Assembly: GCF_042435035.1 (NCBI RefSeq)
Contig: NZ_JBHMQT010000006.1
Span: forward strand, 248,001 to 312,000
DNA from: Sphaerimonospora cavernae
GTDB taxonomy: Bacteria > Actinomycetota > Actinomycetes > Streptosporangiales > Streptosporangiaceae
DNA length: 64,000 nt
Direction: 5' to 3'
Shown here: piece by piece, positions 17,420 to 25,838 of the stretch
How the letters are laid out: every line of letters starts with the position of its first letter
Numbering within the stretch: position 1 is the stretch's first letter
Notes under the pieces: model-generated
What the model saw: only the letters and a program-made list of their open reading frames with translations
Told to the model about the DNA's origin: nothing
Database searches by the model: none
Made by a program: the position numbers and the translations under genes

Positions 17420-17714
17420 GTTTGATCACCCTCTGTCACCAACGGGGATTGGCGTCTCCAGAGAACTTGCCCCGTCTTGTCCACGGTTGCACAGAGTCTG
17501 GGGTTGATTGCGTGCTTATTTTGAGCGCATCGTGCTCGTGTGGTGATCTGTGGGGGTTATAGCCGTCCGTTACGGCGCTGCCGCCTCGGCCGGTATTGCG
17601 ACGGTGTCCGCCTGCCCTGGCGCACCCCGCAGTACAGCTCTCAGGCAGGTGGCGGAACCTACCCACCAGGCGTTATTTATGGACAATAACCGTAGAAACC
17701 GAAGGAGCTCACCG

Positions 17715-18956
17715 GTGGCCATCACCCGCGATGAATGCCAGGCCCTCGACGCCGAGGACCCGCTGAAGGACTTCAGGGAGGAGTTCTCGCTGCCTCCCGG
17801 CGTCATCTACCTCCTGGGGAACTCGCTCGGCGCGCTGCCACGGCGGACCCCCGAGCGGGTGGCCCACACGGTCGAGACCGAATGGGGCGTGCATCTCGGC
17901 GCGAGTTGGAACAGCGCGGGCTGGTGGGATCTGCCGCAGACCACGGGTGACCGGATCGCCCCCCTGATCGGAGCGCGGCCCGGCGATGTGCTCGCCGGCG
18001 ACTCCACCTCGGTGAACATCTTCAAGGCTGTGACGGCGGCGCTGCCGCTGCGACCGGACCGCCGCGTCATCGTCTCCGACCTCGACAACTTCCCGACCGA
18101 CCGTTACGTGGTCGAGGGCGCGGCCCGCGCGCTGGGGCCGTACGAGATCAGGGACATCGGCTCGGCTCCGGATGCGAACGGCGGGACACTGGAGGAGGCC
18201 CTCGGCGACGACGTGGCGCTGGTCCTGCTCTCCCACGTCGACTACCGTACGGGCGCGATGCGCGACATGGCCGCGGTGACCGCCCAGGTCCACGCGGCCG
18301 GTGCGCTGATGATCTGGGACCTGTGTCACAGCGCCGGTGTCGTGCCCGTCGAGATGGGCGAGGTCGACCTCGCGGTCGGCTGCACGTACAAGTATCTGAA
18401 CGGCGGCCCTGGAGCGCCCGCCTACATCTACGTGGCCCCCCGTCATCAGGAGGCCGTGCACAACGTGGTGTCCGGCTGGCACGGGCATGCGGCGCCGTTC
18501 GCCTTCGAGCCGGGCTACCGGCCCGCGGCGGGGGTACGGCGGTTCGCCGTGGGCAGCCCGCCCGTACTGTCCTACGCCGCGCTGGGCGCCTCGCTCGACA
18601 TCTGGGAACGGGTGGACATGGCGGCGGTCAGGGCCAAGAGCGTGGCGCTGACGTCCCTGTTCATCGAGTTGACGGACGAGCTGTGTCCGGATCTGGCGCT
18701 GGCGACGCCGCGCGATCCGGCCGGGCGGGGCAGCCAGGTCAGCTACCGTCACGCCGATGGCTACCCGGTGGTCCGGGCGCTGGCGGATCGCGGTGTCGTG
18801 GGCGACTACCGGGAGCCGGAGATCATCCGATTCGGGTTCGCGCCGCTCTATCTGCGCCACGTCGACGTCTACGATGCCGCGACGACGCTGGCGGAGGTGC
18901 TGGGCAAGGAACTCTGGCGGGACGAGCGGTACAGCCGACGGCTGGCCGTCACCTGA
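17715..18956 (+). CDS. kynU: kynureninase
   Basis: Cleaves kynurenine to anthranilate and alanine using PLP (aminotransferase class V fold), in the cytosol. 413 residues, family length. Visible: GVIYLLGNSLGALPRRTPE near the N-terminus, DSTSVNIFKAVTAALPL, the DNFPTDRYV segment, LSHVDYRTGAMRDMAAVT, IWDLCHSAGVVPVEM and the PLP-lysine motif in GCTYKYLNGGPGAPAYIYV. GTG 17715 is preceded by AAGGAG at 8 nt; an in-frame extension to 17550 has no ribosome binding site and non-homologous sequence. No tryptophan dioxygenase or formamidase adjoins. The divergent GntR gene is a possible regulator (inference). Confidence 0.93.
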   Translation: MAITRDECQALDAEDPLKDFREEFSLPPGVIYLLGNSLGALPRRTPERVAHTVETEWGVHLGASWNSAGWWDLPQTTGDRIAPLIGARPGDVLAGDSTSVNIFKAVTAALPLRPDRRVIVSDLDNFPTDRYVVEGAARALGPYEIRDIGSAPDANGGTLEEALGDDVALVLLSHVDYRTGAMRDMAAVTAQVHAAGALMIWDLCHSAGVVPVEMGEVDLAVGCTYKYLNGGPGAPAYIYVAPRHQEAVHNVVSGWHGHAAPFAFEPGYRPAAGVRRFAVGSPPVLSYAALGASLDIWERVDMAAVRAKSVALTSLFIELTDELCPDLALATPRDPAGRGSQVSYRHADGYPVVRALADRGVVGDYREPEIIRFGFAPLYLRHVDVYDAATTLAEVLGKELWRDERYSRRLAVT

Positions 18957-19004
18957 GCCGAAGACGCGGGTGCGGCCGAGTCGAGCGGGCGTTCAGCGGG
19001 GCGT

Positions 19005-19415
19005 TCAGCGGCCGCGTCTGTCGAAACCGGCGACGATCTGCCCGGCCAGGGTCACACAGCGATCGCAGATGCGGCCGCCCTCCCCGTGGACCATGTGGAC
19101 CCGGGGGCCGGGCGGCCGCCGGCAGAATGAGCAGGCGGCGTCACGCTTGCGCCGCCGGTTGACCAGATGGCGGTGGGCGAATGCCGGGGCGAACCGTCGC
19201 CGCCTGACCGGGTGCGTGATGAGCCGGAACCGCTCGATGACGGCCGCCCAGGAAAGCCCCGCATCACGGGCTTCCCGTACGGCCAGGTCGATCAGGCGGT
19301 CCGTGCCGCCGGGCAGTTCCGCGCCGAGGGCGATCGCGGCCGACAGGGTTTCCAGGGGGTCGGCGGGGTCGGTCGACCGGGAGCGGGCTCGCTCCAGTAA
19401 ATCTGATGGTTCCAT
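19005..19415 (-). CDS. stand-alone ClpX-type C4 zinc finger protein
   Basis: About 136 residues. The N-terminal helical part (MEPSDLLERARSRSTDPADP ... DAGLSWAAVIERF) is followed by a C-terminal zinc-binding domain with CSFCRRPPGP ... GGRICDRCVTLAGQIV, the C-x2-C/C-x2-C arrangement of the ClpX N-terminal domain that recruits substrates and adaptors. No AAA+ domain is attached, so this is not ClpX itself; it could be an adaptor or DNA-binding protein (inference). The start is chosen at ATG 19415; ATG 19427 is also possible and neither has a clear ribosome binding site. It is convergent with kynU. Confidence 0.65.
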   Translation of the reverse strand: MEPSDLLERARSRSTDPADPLETLSAAIALGAELPGGTDRLIDLAVREARDAGLSWAAVIERFRLITHPVRRRRFAPAFAHRHLVNRRRKRDAACSFCRRPPGPRVHMVHGEGGRICDRCVTLAGQIVAGFDRRGR

Positions 19416-19617
19416 GGCCGCAACCATAAGTCGCGACCCCAAGAGCATCAAGCGGGCATCCGCTGGTCGGCGGGCCGGCTGCTCTTGGGCGTCGCGTTGT
19501 ACGGCATGGCCGTCACGACATGGCGAAACCAGACGGGAAAGATCGACGGGAATCAGCGGAGATCGCCGCGGGTTCCCTGAAACGAACCCAGAGCCGTTCG
19601 GATCAGGAGGGCACTTG

Positions 19618-20238
19618 ATGACGGAAAGCTCGCGGCGTACCAAGGTCGACTTCTATTTCGACCCGGTCTGCCCCTTCGCGTGGATCAGCTCCCGGTGGAT
19701 CCTGGAGGTGGAGAAGCAACGCGACATCGATCTGCGCTTCCGGGTGATGAGCCTGTCGGTGCTCAACCAGGGCAGAGAGGATCTCTCCGAGCAGTACCGC
19801 GATCTGCTCGACCGGGGGTGGGGGCCGGTACGCGTGTGCATCGCGGCCGCCCAGCACAGCGGTGAGGAGGTGCTGCGTGACCTCTACACGGCCCTCGGCA
19901 CTCGGATCCACAATCAGGACAACAAGGACTACGTCGTGGTGATCAAGGAGGCGCTGGCGGAACTCGGCCTGCCCGCCGAACTCGCCGACGCGGCGGACGT
20001 GACCGACTACGACGAGGCGCTGCGCCGGAGCCATCACGAGGGTATGGACCCGGTCGGTATGGACGTCGGCACGCCGACGATCCACATCGACGAGGTCGCG
20101 TTCTTCGGGCCGGTGCTGACCCGCATCCCGCGTGGCGAGGAGGCGGTAAAGATCTTTGATGGCGCTCTCGCCCTGGCGAGTTATCCGTACTTCTTCGAGC
20201 TGAAGCGCACTCGTACGGGCGAGCTCGACTTCACCTGA
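19618..20238 (+). CDS. DsbA-fold oxidoreductase of the Rv2466c (mycothiol-dependent) family
   Basis: A 206-residue thioredoxin-like protein closely resembling Rv2466c, a mycoredoxin-3/mycothiol-dependent nitroreductase. Shared landmarks: FDPVCPFAWISSRWILEVEK at the active site, MSLSVLNQGREDL, GWGPVRV, GTRIHNQDN, VGTPTIH with the cis-Pro, FFGPVL and FFELKRTRT. The active-site motif is C-P-F-A, so the resolving second Cys of CPWC is replaced by Ala, implying a monothiol mechanism with mycothiol (inference). ATG 19618 follows AGGAGG. Cytosolic; substrate unknown. Confidence 0.87.
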   Translation: MTESSRRTKVDFYFDPVCPFAWISSRWILEVEKQRDIDLRFRVMSLSVLNQGREDLSEQYRDLLDRGWGPVRVCIAAAQHSGEEVLRDLYTALGTRIHNQDNKDYVVVIKEALAELGLPAELADAADVTDYDEALRRSHHEGMDPVGMDVGTPTIHIDEVAFFGPVLTRIPRGEEAVKIFDGALALASYPYFFELKRTRTGELDFT

Positions 20239-20313
20239 GCCGCGCCTTACCCACATCCGCCGGGTGCGTTGACGAGAGGGAAGGGTGCCGGCGACCTTTT
20301 GGGGCACCCGGTG

Positions 20314-20363
20314 CGCCTCCGCACCCCTATGGTCTGTAAGACCCATGGGGAAATGCGGAGGCG
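20314..20363 (+). promoter_or_regulatory. leader hairpin before the PAP2 phosphatase
   Basis: Arms CGCCTCCGCA (20314-20323) and TGCGGAGGCG (20354-20363) are perfectly complementary, with inner CCCC/GGGG pairing inside the 30-nt loop. The right arm touches the GGAGG ribosome binding site at 20363-20367 before GTG 20372, so folding could limit translation. It may equally be an operator. Confidence 0.45.
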
Positions 20364-20371
20364 GAGGAAAC

Positions 20372-21058
20372 GTGCACAACGAGATCGATGTCGTCTCGGA
20401 TGTCAGCATGGGGTGGTATCGGGACGTCATCGGCTTCGCCCAGGGCACCCCATCGTGGGTCCGGGATTGGGCCGAGGTCGGAACCGACATGATCCCGGCA
20501 TTCCTGGCGGCCTTATTCGCCGTGGCGGTGTGGCGGGCCTGGCGAGTCTGGCGGGATGAGAGCGGGTCGGCCGAGGGCCGGTGGACTGAGAGCCGGCGGG
20601 GCGATCATCGGATGCTCGCCCTGGCGTTGCTCGGGCCCATCGCGACGGTGGCGGCATATCTGTGCAGCGAGCTGATCAAGAGCATGCTGAGGATGCCCCG
20701 GCCGTGCTGGCGTCCCGGTGAAACCCTCATCATCGCGACCTGTCCGGAAGCGGGGGACTGGTCGCTGCCGAGCAACCACGCGACGTTCGCCGCCGCCGCG
20801 GCGACGGCACTGGTCATCGCCTGGCGGCGGATGATCGTCATCGCCCCGGCGCTGGCCGTGCTCGCGGCCGCGTCCCGGGTCTTCGTCGGAGTCCACTACC
20901 CGCACGACGTCGCGGCGGGGTTCCTGCTCGGCGTGGCCGTCGCCTCCCTGGTGATGGCGGCTCTGCTCGCTCCGGCCACCTCGCTGGTCACCCGGCTGAT
21001 GACTTGGCTGATGACGTGGTTGAAGCCCCGTCGCCCAGCTCGGCATCGCATGCGATGA
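20372..21058 (+). CDS. PAP2-family membrane phosphatase
   Basis: A 228-residue polytopic membrane protein with about five to six segments. The acid-phosphatase signature is present: KSMLRMPRPC (K-x6-RP), SLPSNHATF (PSNH equivalent of PSGH) and SRVFVGVHYPHD (SR-x5-H-x3-D). It probably dephosphorylates undecaprenyl diphosphate or a phosphatidyl lipid on the outer membrane face. GTG 20372 has GGAGGAA upstream. The C-terminus contains a short tandem repeat (LMTWLMTWLKPRRPARHRMR). Confidence 0.85.
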   Translation: MHNEIDVVSDVSMGWYRDVIGFAQGTPSWVRDWAEVGTDMIPAFLAALFAVAVWRAWRVWRDESGSAEGRWTESRRGDHRMLALALLGPIATVAAYLCSELIKSMLRMPRPCWRPGETLIIATCPEAGDWSLPSNHATFAAAAATALVIAWRRMIVIAPALAVLAAASRVFVGVHYPHDVAAGFLLGVAVASLVMAALLAPATSLVTRLMTWLMTWLKPRRPARHRMR

Positions 21059-21112
21059 GCGAGTCGGCAGAGCCGGCCGAGGACGGCGCGGGAGCGGGCG
21101 ATCTGCTCACGG

Positions 21113-21283
21113 GTGCGGGCGGACCAGCCGTTCAGCCTCCGGTTCTGGTACTCCCTGCTGTGCACGGCCCTGCTGCTCGGCCCGGAAGCCCTTGCCATCT
21201 TCCTGGCTGTGAAGGAGTACGCCCGGCGGGCTCGCGTCCGGGCACCGCTCGGACGCCGCCCGCCTCGGCTGAGAACGGGGTGA
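21113..21283 (+). CDS. possible small single-pass membrane protein
   Basis: A 56-residue ORF from GTG 21113: VRADQPFSLRFWYSLLCTAL, then LLGPEALAIFLAVKEYARRA and a basic Arg/Pro tail. One hydrophobic helix with a positive C-terminus looks like a real membrane protein, and it lies in the same frame as, and just after, the phosphatase stop. There is no ribosome binding site, so coding is uncertain. It could be a readthrough-type remnant of the phosphatase gene or an independent small gene. Confidence 0.3.
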   Translation: MRADQPFSLRFWYSLLCTALLLGPEALAIFLAVKEYARRARVRAPLGRRPPRLRTG

Positions 21284-21873
21284 GCGGTCGCCGCGGTGCG
21301 AGGAGGTGTCGCTGCGGATGGTGATGGTGCATGTGCTTCTGGGTACGGCCGCCACAACGGGCACGCGGACTTTCTCCGTGAGGGGATCGACGGGACCGCC
21401 GGGGCCTGAGCCGCACCCGAGGTGCCGATTTCCGCAAGTTCTTCATTGATGTTCGCCGCGGACGGTCGTGGCGAAGCCCTGGACGGCCGGGCGGTTATGA
21501 AAAGAATTCACATCGCGTCACGAAGGGAATCCTTACAGCGATCGGCACTGGGTGTGGAATGTCCTGTTTGCTGCTATTGCCCCAGCTTGCTTGACGCGAT
21601 CTTCTTGTCGGACATCTCCATAGAAGCTGCGACATATAACGGATGTGCCTTCTGGGCCGTTTTCGGATGACCATATCGTCGCTATTTGGAGTTATTATGG
21701 ACCGATGATTTCTCTGGTTGTTTTCCTTCCCAACAGAAGGGTGTCAGTCTAAGATCTCAATCTATGTATCGGTATGTAGCGGCTTTTCCAGTAAGGCGCG
21801 TGCGCCCCCAAAGTCGCAGTGATGCTCAGGCCGAACATGACGCCCACGCAGTGGTCGCCAAGCCCGGACGCCC
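21284..21873. other. long intergenic region with an AT-richer segment
   Basis: About 590 bp without a convincing gene. From about 21490 to 21790 the base composition drops clearly below the window average, typical of promoter or horizontally acquired DNA. It probably carries the promoter of the four-gene cassette starting at 21874. Short ORFs here lack ribosome binding sites and domains. Confidence 0.4.
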
Positions 21874-23937
21874 ATGAACCCGCCGACCGGACCCGGGGAC
21901 CTCGCGCTCGATCTCGGCCAGGGGATGGCGTGGGTGGACGACCATGGCGCCCACCTCGTCGACTACGCCTCTCATCACCTCGATCCGGACCGGTCGATGT
22001 CGGCGGTCGCCGCCGCCCTGACGGCATGCGCCCGGCACAACGAGTCCGGGAATATCGCAGATCGCGCCCGGCTTCTGGCCGCCGTACGCAGTGAGTGCGC
22101 CAACTATCCCGGCAGCCGGGTGACATACCGGCCGGGCCCCGGACCGGGCACGCCCGACGACGAGGCGGTCAGGCGGGCATGGTCCCTGGTGGACCCGCTC
22201 GGTGCGGAGACGCTGCGCCTGCTGTACCGCCACGAGTTGGCCCCCCGCGATCTCTCCTACGTGCTGGCGCTGTCGATCCGCGAGGTCGGCAGGCTCGTCG
22301 CCAGGACCCAGGACATCATCGAGATCCTGGTGAGCGGGCTGGACGGTCTCGCGCGTGGTCGTCCCATCTGCCCGGATCTCGGTCCGCTCGTCAGCGCGGT
22401 CTTCCCGGCAGAGCCGGTCCAGCCGGTCCAGCCGGCTCAGTCGGCCGCCGAAGAGGCCGGTGCCCGTACCGCCCTGCTGCGGCACATCGTCACGTGCCTG
22501 GTGTGCAAGCGGCCGATCAACATCCGATACACCGTGCCGCAGATCCTCTCCCACCCGCCGATCACGGCACTGTCTCCCGAAGTCAGGCAGCGCCTCACCG
22601 ACCTCATCACATCGGCCGCCGTCCTTCCGCTGTCCGACACCGCTCAACCGCCCGGTGGCGTTTCAGCGGTTGAGCAGGCTCAGCAGGTTCATCGGCCCCC
22701 CGCGTCGTTCGGCATGCCACTCGCCGCGCCCGTCGCCGTGGACCCTGCCCCGTCCGCACCGCCGCGGCGCTCGCCTCTGCCGCCCTTATCGCCTCCGCCG
22801 GTGGTGCCGTCCGCGCCGACCGGGCCGGTCGTACCGTACGCGCGCGGGTCGGCTGCGGGTGGTGGGCCGGTGGTGGGTGGGCCGGTGGTGGGCGGGCCGG
22901 TGGTGGGCGGGGGAGCGGAGACGCCGCTGTACGACGCGCTGCTCTCCCAGATCAGAGCCCGTACGATCCCGGCCGGCCCCGCGGAGAAGCCCCGCCCCAA
23001 GCCCGAGCCGGGTGGTACGGCCGACCCGAGCGACGCACGCATTCCGCAAGGTGCCCCGGCACTGAACAGCTTCGCCGTCCCGAACGCCGCCCCCGCTTCG
23101 AGGAGAAATTCCGCGGACCTCGGGCGGGCCGCCCGTACGGCACGGCACGCGCTGCCCCGCGGCCGGGCGCACGACCCTGATCTCGACCGTGATCTCGAGC
23201 TGGAGGATGGAGCCTCCGCCAGGATCCTCGAGATGATCTCGCGGATGTGGGCGTTGCTCCGCGCGACCGCCATCCGCGTTGTGATCATCGTAGTCGCGGG
23301 CGCGGCGGGCACAGTGGCCGGGATCAACCTCCTGGCCCCGGCCGACCAGCCGGGCGAGGCTGCCGGGTCCTTACGCCCCTCCGCGGCCGGGGCCACGGTC
23401 GCCGGGGCCACGGTCGCGGGTGACACTGCCTCCGAGAACTCTGTCCTGGCGGGCTCTGCCTCTGCGGGCACCGCCTCCACAGGCACCGCCTCCACAGGCA
23501 CCGGGGCAACGACGCCGGCGGCCACTTCGGATGTCGGTACGGCTGATCCCGGTGTCTCTGATCCCGGTGTCTCTGAGCCGGGGGGGTCGGAGCCCGGCGT
23601 TCTGGAGGCAGGGGACGGAGCCTCGAGGACTGTCACTCTGGCCGTGGGCGGCCTGCGGATCCAGTCCGCGGTCGAGCTCGATGATTTCGGCCGAGGCGGC
23701 ATCACGCTCTCGACCACCTCCCAAAAGCCCCTCAAATGGCGCATAACAGCGAATGATCTGGTCGTCGAGCCGTCCAGCGGCACCCTCCGACCTGGACGGA
23801 GCGACGTCCTGAGCGTGCGTGCGCAGCGGGTGCGTTACTGGTGCGGCCCACCGCCGCCCGCCAAGGCTCCGTTGGTCCTGCACGGTCCGACCGGCTCGAA
23901 GAGCGCGACCGTGACAGTGCGCTGGCGCACCTGCTGA
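21874..23937 (+). CDS. sigma-70-like protein with zinc finger, transmembrane segment and C-terminal BACON-like domain
   Basis: 687 residues. Residues about 15-80 look like an ECF sigma region 2 (WVDDHGAHLVDYASHHLDPD ... LLAAVRSEC) and about 105-152 like region 4 (LRLLYRHELAPRDLSYVLAL, SIREVGRLVARTQ). A zinc-finger-like part follows (RPICPDL ... LLRHIVTCLVCKRPI). A Pro/Gly-rich linker with three GGPVV repeats (about 22858-22917) leads to one transmembrane helix (VVIIVVAGAAGTVAGINLL, about 468-487), a Ser/Thr/Gly-rich region and a beta-rich end (TLAVGGLRIQSAVELDDFGR ... KPLKWRITAND) resembling BACON/Ig-like domains. The sigma-like part may not bind promoters; the layout suggests an envelope-sensing transcription factor (inference). 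Confidence 0.65.
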   Translation: MNPPTGPGDLALDLGQGMAWVDDHGAHLVDYASHHLDPDRSMSAVAAALTACARHNESGNIADRARLLAAVRSECANYPGSRVTYRPGPGPGTPDDEAVRRAWSLVDPLGAETLRLLYRHELAPRDLSYVLALSIREVGRLVARTQDIIEILVSGLDGLARGRPICPDLGPLVSAVFPAEPVQPVQPAQSAAEEAGARTALLRHIVTCLVCKRPINIRYTVPQILSHPPITALSPEVRQRLTDLITSAAVLPLSDTAQPPGGVSAVEQAQQVHRPPASFGMPLAAPVAVDPAPSAPPRRSPLPPLSPPPVVPSAPTGPVVPYARGSAAGGGPVVGGPVVGGPVVGGGAETPLYDALLSQIRARTIPAGPAEKPRPKPEPGGTADPSDARIPQGAPALNSFAVPNAAPASRRNSADLGRAARTARHALPRGRAHDPDLDRDLELEDGASARILEMISRMWALLRATAIRVVIIVVAGAAGTVAGINLLAPADQPGEAAGSLRPSAAGATVAGATVAGDTASENSVLAGSASAGTASTGTASTGTGATTPAATSDVGTADPGVSDPGVSEPGGSEPGVLEAGDGASRTVTLAVGGLRIQSAVELDDFGRGGITLSTTSQKPLKWRITANDLVVEPSSGTLRPGRSDVLSVRAQRVRYWCGPPPPAKAPLVLHGPTGSKSATVTVRWRTC

Positions 23938-23981
23938 CAGCCCTCCCTCTCATCTTTCCGCTGTGAAAGGACCTCCCGGCC

Positions 23982-24965
23982 ATGCCCGAGACCCACATAC
24001 CCGCGTCGGCTCCAGCGGCCGAGCACTTTCCGGAGACGGTGCCGCTCACGGCGGAACATCTGCTCACGAACCGCCGAGCCGAGCCCGCGGGCGGGTGGCG
24101 GCGGCTCGTTTACCGGCTCTCCGGAGGCAAGATCATGCCAGCGGAGTCCGCGGCGGAGCAGGAACGGCGGACGCTCATCGCCCACGCGCAGTCGCCCGTC
24201 GCGAGCGGCCATCACCGGATCGCGGTCATGAGCCTGAAGGGCGGCGTCGGCAAGACCACGACGACCGCCGCCCTGGGCAACACCCTGGCGTCGTTACGCG
24301 GCGACCGGGTGATCGCGATCGACGCGAACCCGGACCGCGGGACGCTGGGGCTCAAGGTCAAGTCGGAGACCGCGGCGACCATCCGCACTCTGCTCGCCGA
24401 GGCGCCGAACATCGTCCGCTACGCCGACGCCCGGGCATTCACCTCGCAGTCACCGGCCCGGCTGGAGGTCCTGGCCTCCGACTCGGACCCGGCGGTCAGC
24501 GAGGCGTTCGACGCGGAGGACTACCGTACGGTCGCCGGGCTGATCGAACGGTACTACTCGATCTGCATCACCGACTGCGGCACCGGACTGCTCCACGGCG
24601 CCATGGGTGCGACGCTGGAGATGGCCGACCAGATCGTGCTGGTCACCATGGTCGCGGTCGACGGCGCGAGCTCCGCCGCGGCGACCCTCGACTGGCTCAC
24701 CGCGCACGGTCACGGACGCCTCGTCAGGAACGCGATCGTCGTGCTGAACGCGGTGGAGCCGAAATCACACGTCGACGTGGACCTGCTGGAGCGTCATTTC
24801 ACGAACCGCTGCCGGGCGGTCGTGCGGGTGCCGTTCGACCCTCACCTGAAGGAGGGAGCCGAGGTCGACCTGACCCGGCTCCGGCCGACCACCCGTGGCG
24901 CGTACCTGAGGCTCGCCGCCGCGGCGGGCCAGGCGTTCGGTCAGCGTCCCGACCGGAGCAGCTAG
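23982..24965 (+). CDS. MinD/ParA-family P-loop ATPase (EspI-like)
   Basis: A 327-residue deviant-Walker ATPase. A 75-residue N-terminal extension precedes HRIAVMSLKGGVGKTTTTAA (Walker A about residue 85, with the ParA-type KGGVGKT), VIAIDANPDRGTLGLKV, and YSICITDCGTGLLHGAM (Walker B equivalent), then IVVLNAV. Similar MinD-like ATPases with long N-termini accompany type VII secretion (EspI) and conjugation loci in actinobacteria. ATG 23982 has GAAAGGACCT upstream. Its TAG stop overlaps the GTG of the next gene by one base, so the two are tightly coupled. Probably it positions or drives an envelope complex formed with its neighbours (inference). Confidence 0.8.
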   Translation: MPETHIPASAPAAEHFPETVPLTAEHLLTNRRAEPAGGWRRLVYRLSGGKIMPAESAAEQERRTLIAHAQSPVASGHHRIAVMSLKGGVGKTTTTAALGNTLASLRGDRVIAIDANPDRGTLGLKVKSETAATIRTLLAEAPNIVRYADARAFTSQSPARLEVLASDSDPAVSEAFDAEDYRTVAGLIERYYSICITDCGTGLLHGAMGATLEMADQIVLVTMVAVDGASSAAATLDWLTAHGHGRLVRNAIVVLNAVEPKSHVDVDLLERHFTNRCRAVVRVPFDPHLKEGAEVDLTRLRPTTRGAYLRLAAAAGQAFGQRPDRSS

Positions 24966-25753
24966 TGGCGACAACGGATCGCGACCCGGGCCAGATGCTC
25001 GACTGGGATTCGGACCTCGACTGGGACCTGGGCCCGCAGCGGCGATGGAATCCACGTGTCGTCCTGCTCGTGGTCGTCGGGGTCGTCACCGTGCTCGCGG
25101 CCACGGTCATCGTGCTGCAGACACGGCGGGCGGAATCGAAGGAGGTCCCCGTCTCCGTCCGTACGGCGCCGGCCATCGCGTTGGCGGAGCCGTCCGGACG
25201 CGAGGGTGCGGCCGGATATCCGATCGGTTTCCCTCATACCGAGATCGGCGCGGTGTCGGCGGCCTCCGCCACACTCGAAGGCGCCTGGACGCTGGACCGT
25301 GCCCAGGCCGAACAGGCGGCAGCCCTGTACGCCCGACCCGACCAGCGGAAGGCCGCCCGTGAGGGCGCTCGGGCGGTCGTGCAGGGATGGCGGGAGACCC
25401 TCGACCTGCCCCCGGAGGGGAAGCTCCCCGAAGGGGCGGCACTGCGGACGCAGGCCAGCGGCGTCCAGTGGCAGGCCCGGAGCGACGACCAGGTCCAGGT
25501 CTCCGTGCTGGTCCTGGTTACCGCCACCAAGGGCACGGGTGACGGCGCGTCCGTCTACTCCAGCCCCTATGCCATGAACCTGCTCATGACCTGGCTTCCT
25601 GATGCGCGCGGCACGGGCAGGGGGGACTGGGTCAACATTCCCGACCCCGCGCCTCCCGCGGTGCCCGCCGCGGCCCTCCCCGACACTCCCGAATTCGCCG
25701 CGGCCGGCTGGAAGTCCCTCACCGGCCCGCAGGCCCCTGTTCCGACTCCCTGA
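24965..25753 (+). CDS. bitopic membrane protein of the ATPase operon
   Basis: A 262-residue protein: acidic cytoplasmic tail with MLDWDSDLDWDLG, one transmembrane helix (VVLLVVVGVVTVLAATVIVL, about residues 37-56), then an extracytoplasmic domain of about 200 residues with the helix GAWTLDRAQAEQAAALYARP and strand VQVSVLVLVTATKG. The layout resembles VirB8/TcpC-type NTF2-like conjugation proteins, but similarity is only structural guesswork. GTG 24965 overlaps the ATPase stop. The segment 23963-24964 in the same frame is open by chance and is not coding. Confidence 0.65.
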   Translation: MATTDRDPGQMLDWDSDLDWDLGPQRRWNPRVVLLVVVGVVTVLAATVIVLQTRRAESKEVPVSVRTAPAIALAEPSGREGAAGYPIGFPHTEIGAVSAASATLEGAWTLDRAQAEQAAALYARPDQRKAAREGARAVVQGWRETLDLPPEGKLPEGAALRTQASGVQWQARSDDQVQVSVLVLVTATKGTGDGASVYSSPYAMNLLMTWLPDARGTGRGDWVNIPDPAPPAVPAAALPDTPEFAAAGWKSLTGPQAPVPTP

Positions 25754-25838
25754 CCTTTCCCCAGGACCTGTGCATGAGTGACATCCACAGCCGCTCCCGA
25801 CCCCTGGCCACCCCTACCGGAACTGAGAAGAGCTTGAC

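Noticed and set aside
17709..18860. 383-codon minus-strand frame inside kynU
   Set aside because: Antisense shadow; kynureninase motifs are on the plus strand.
23963..24964. In-frame N-terminal extension of the membrane-protein gene
   Set aside because: Overlaps the MinD-like gene in full and encodes Arg/Gly-rich nonsense; the true start is GTG 24965.
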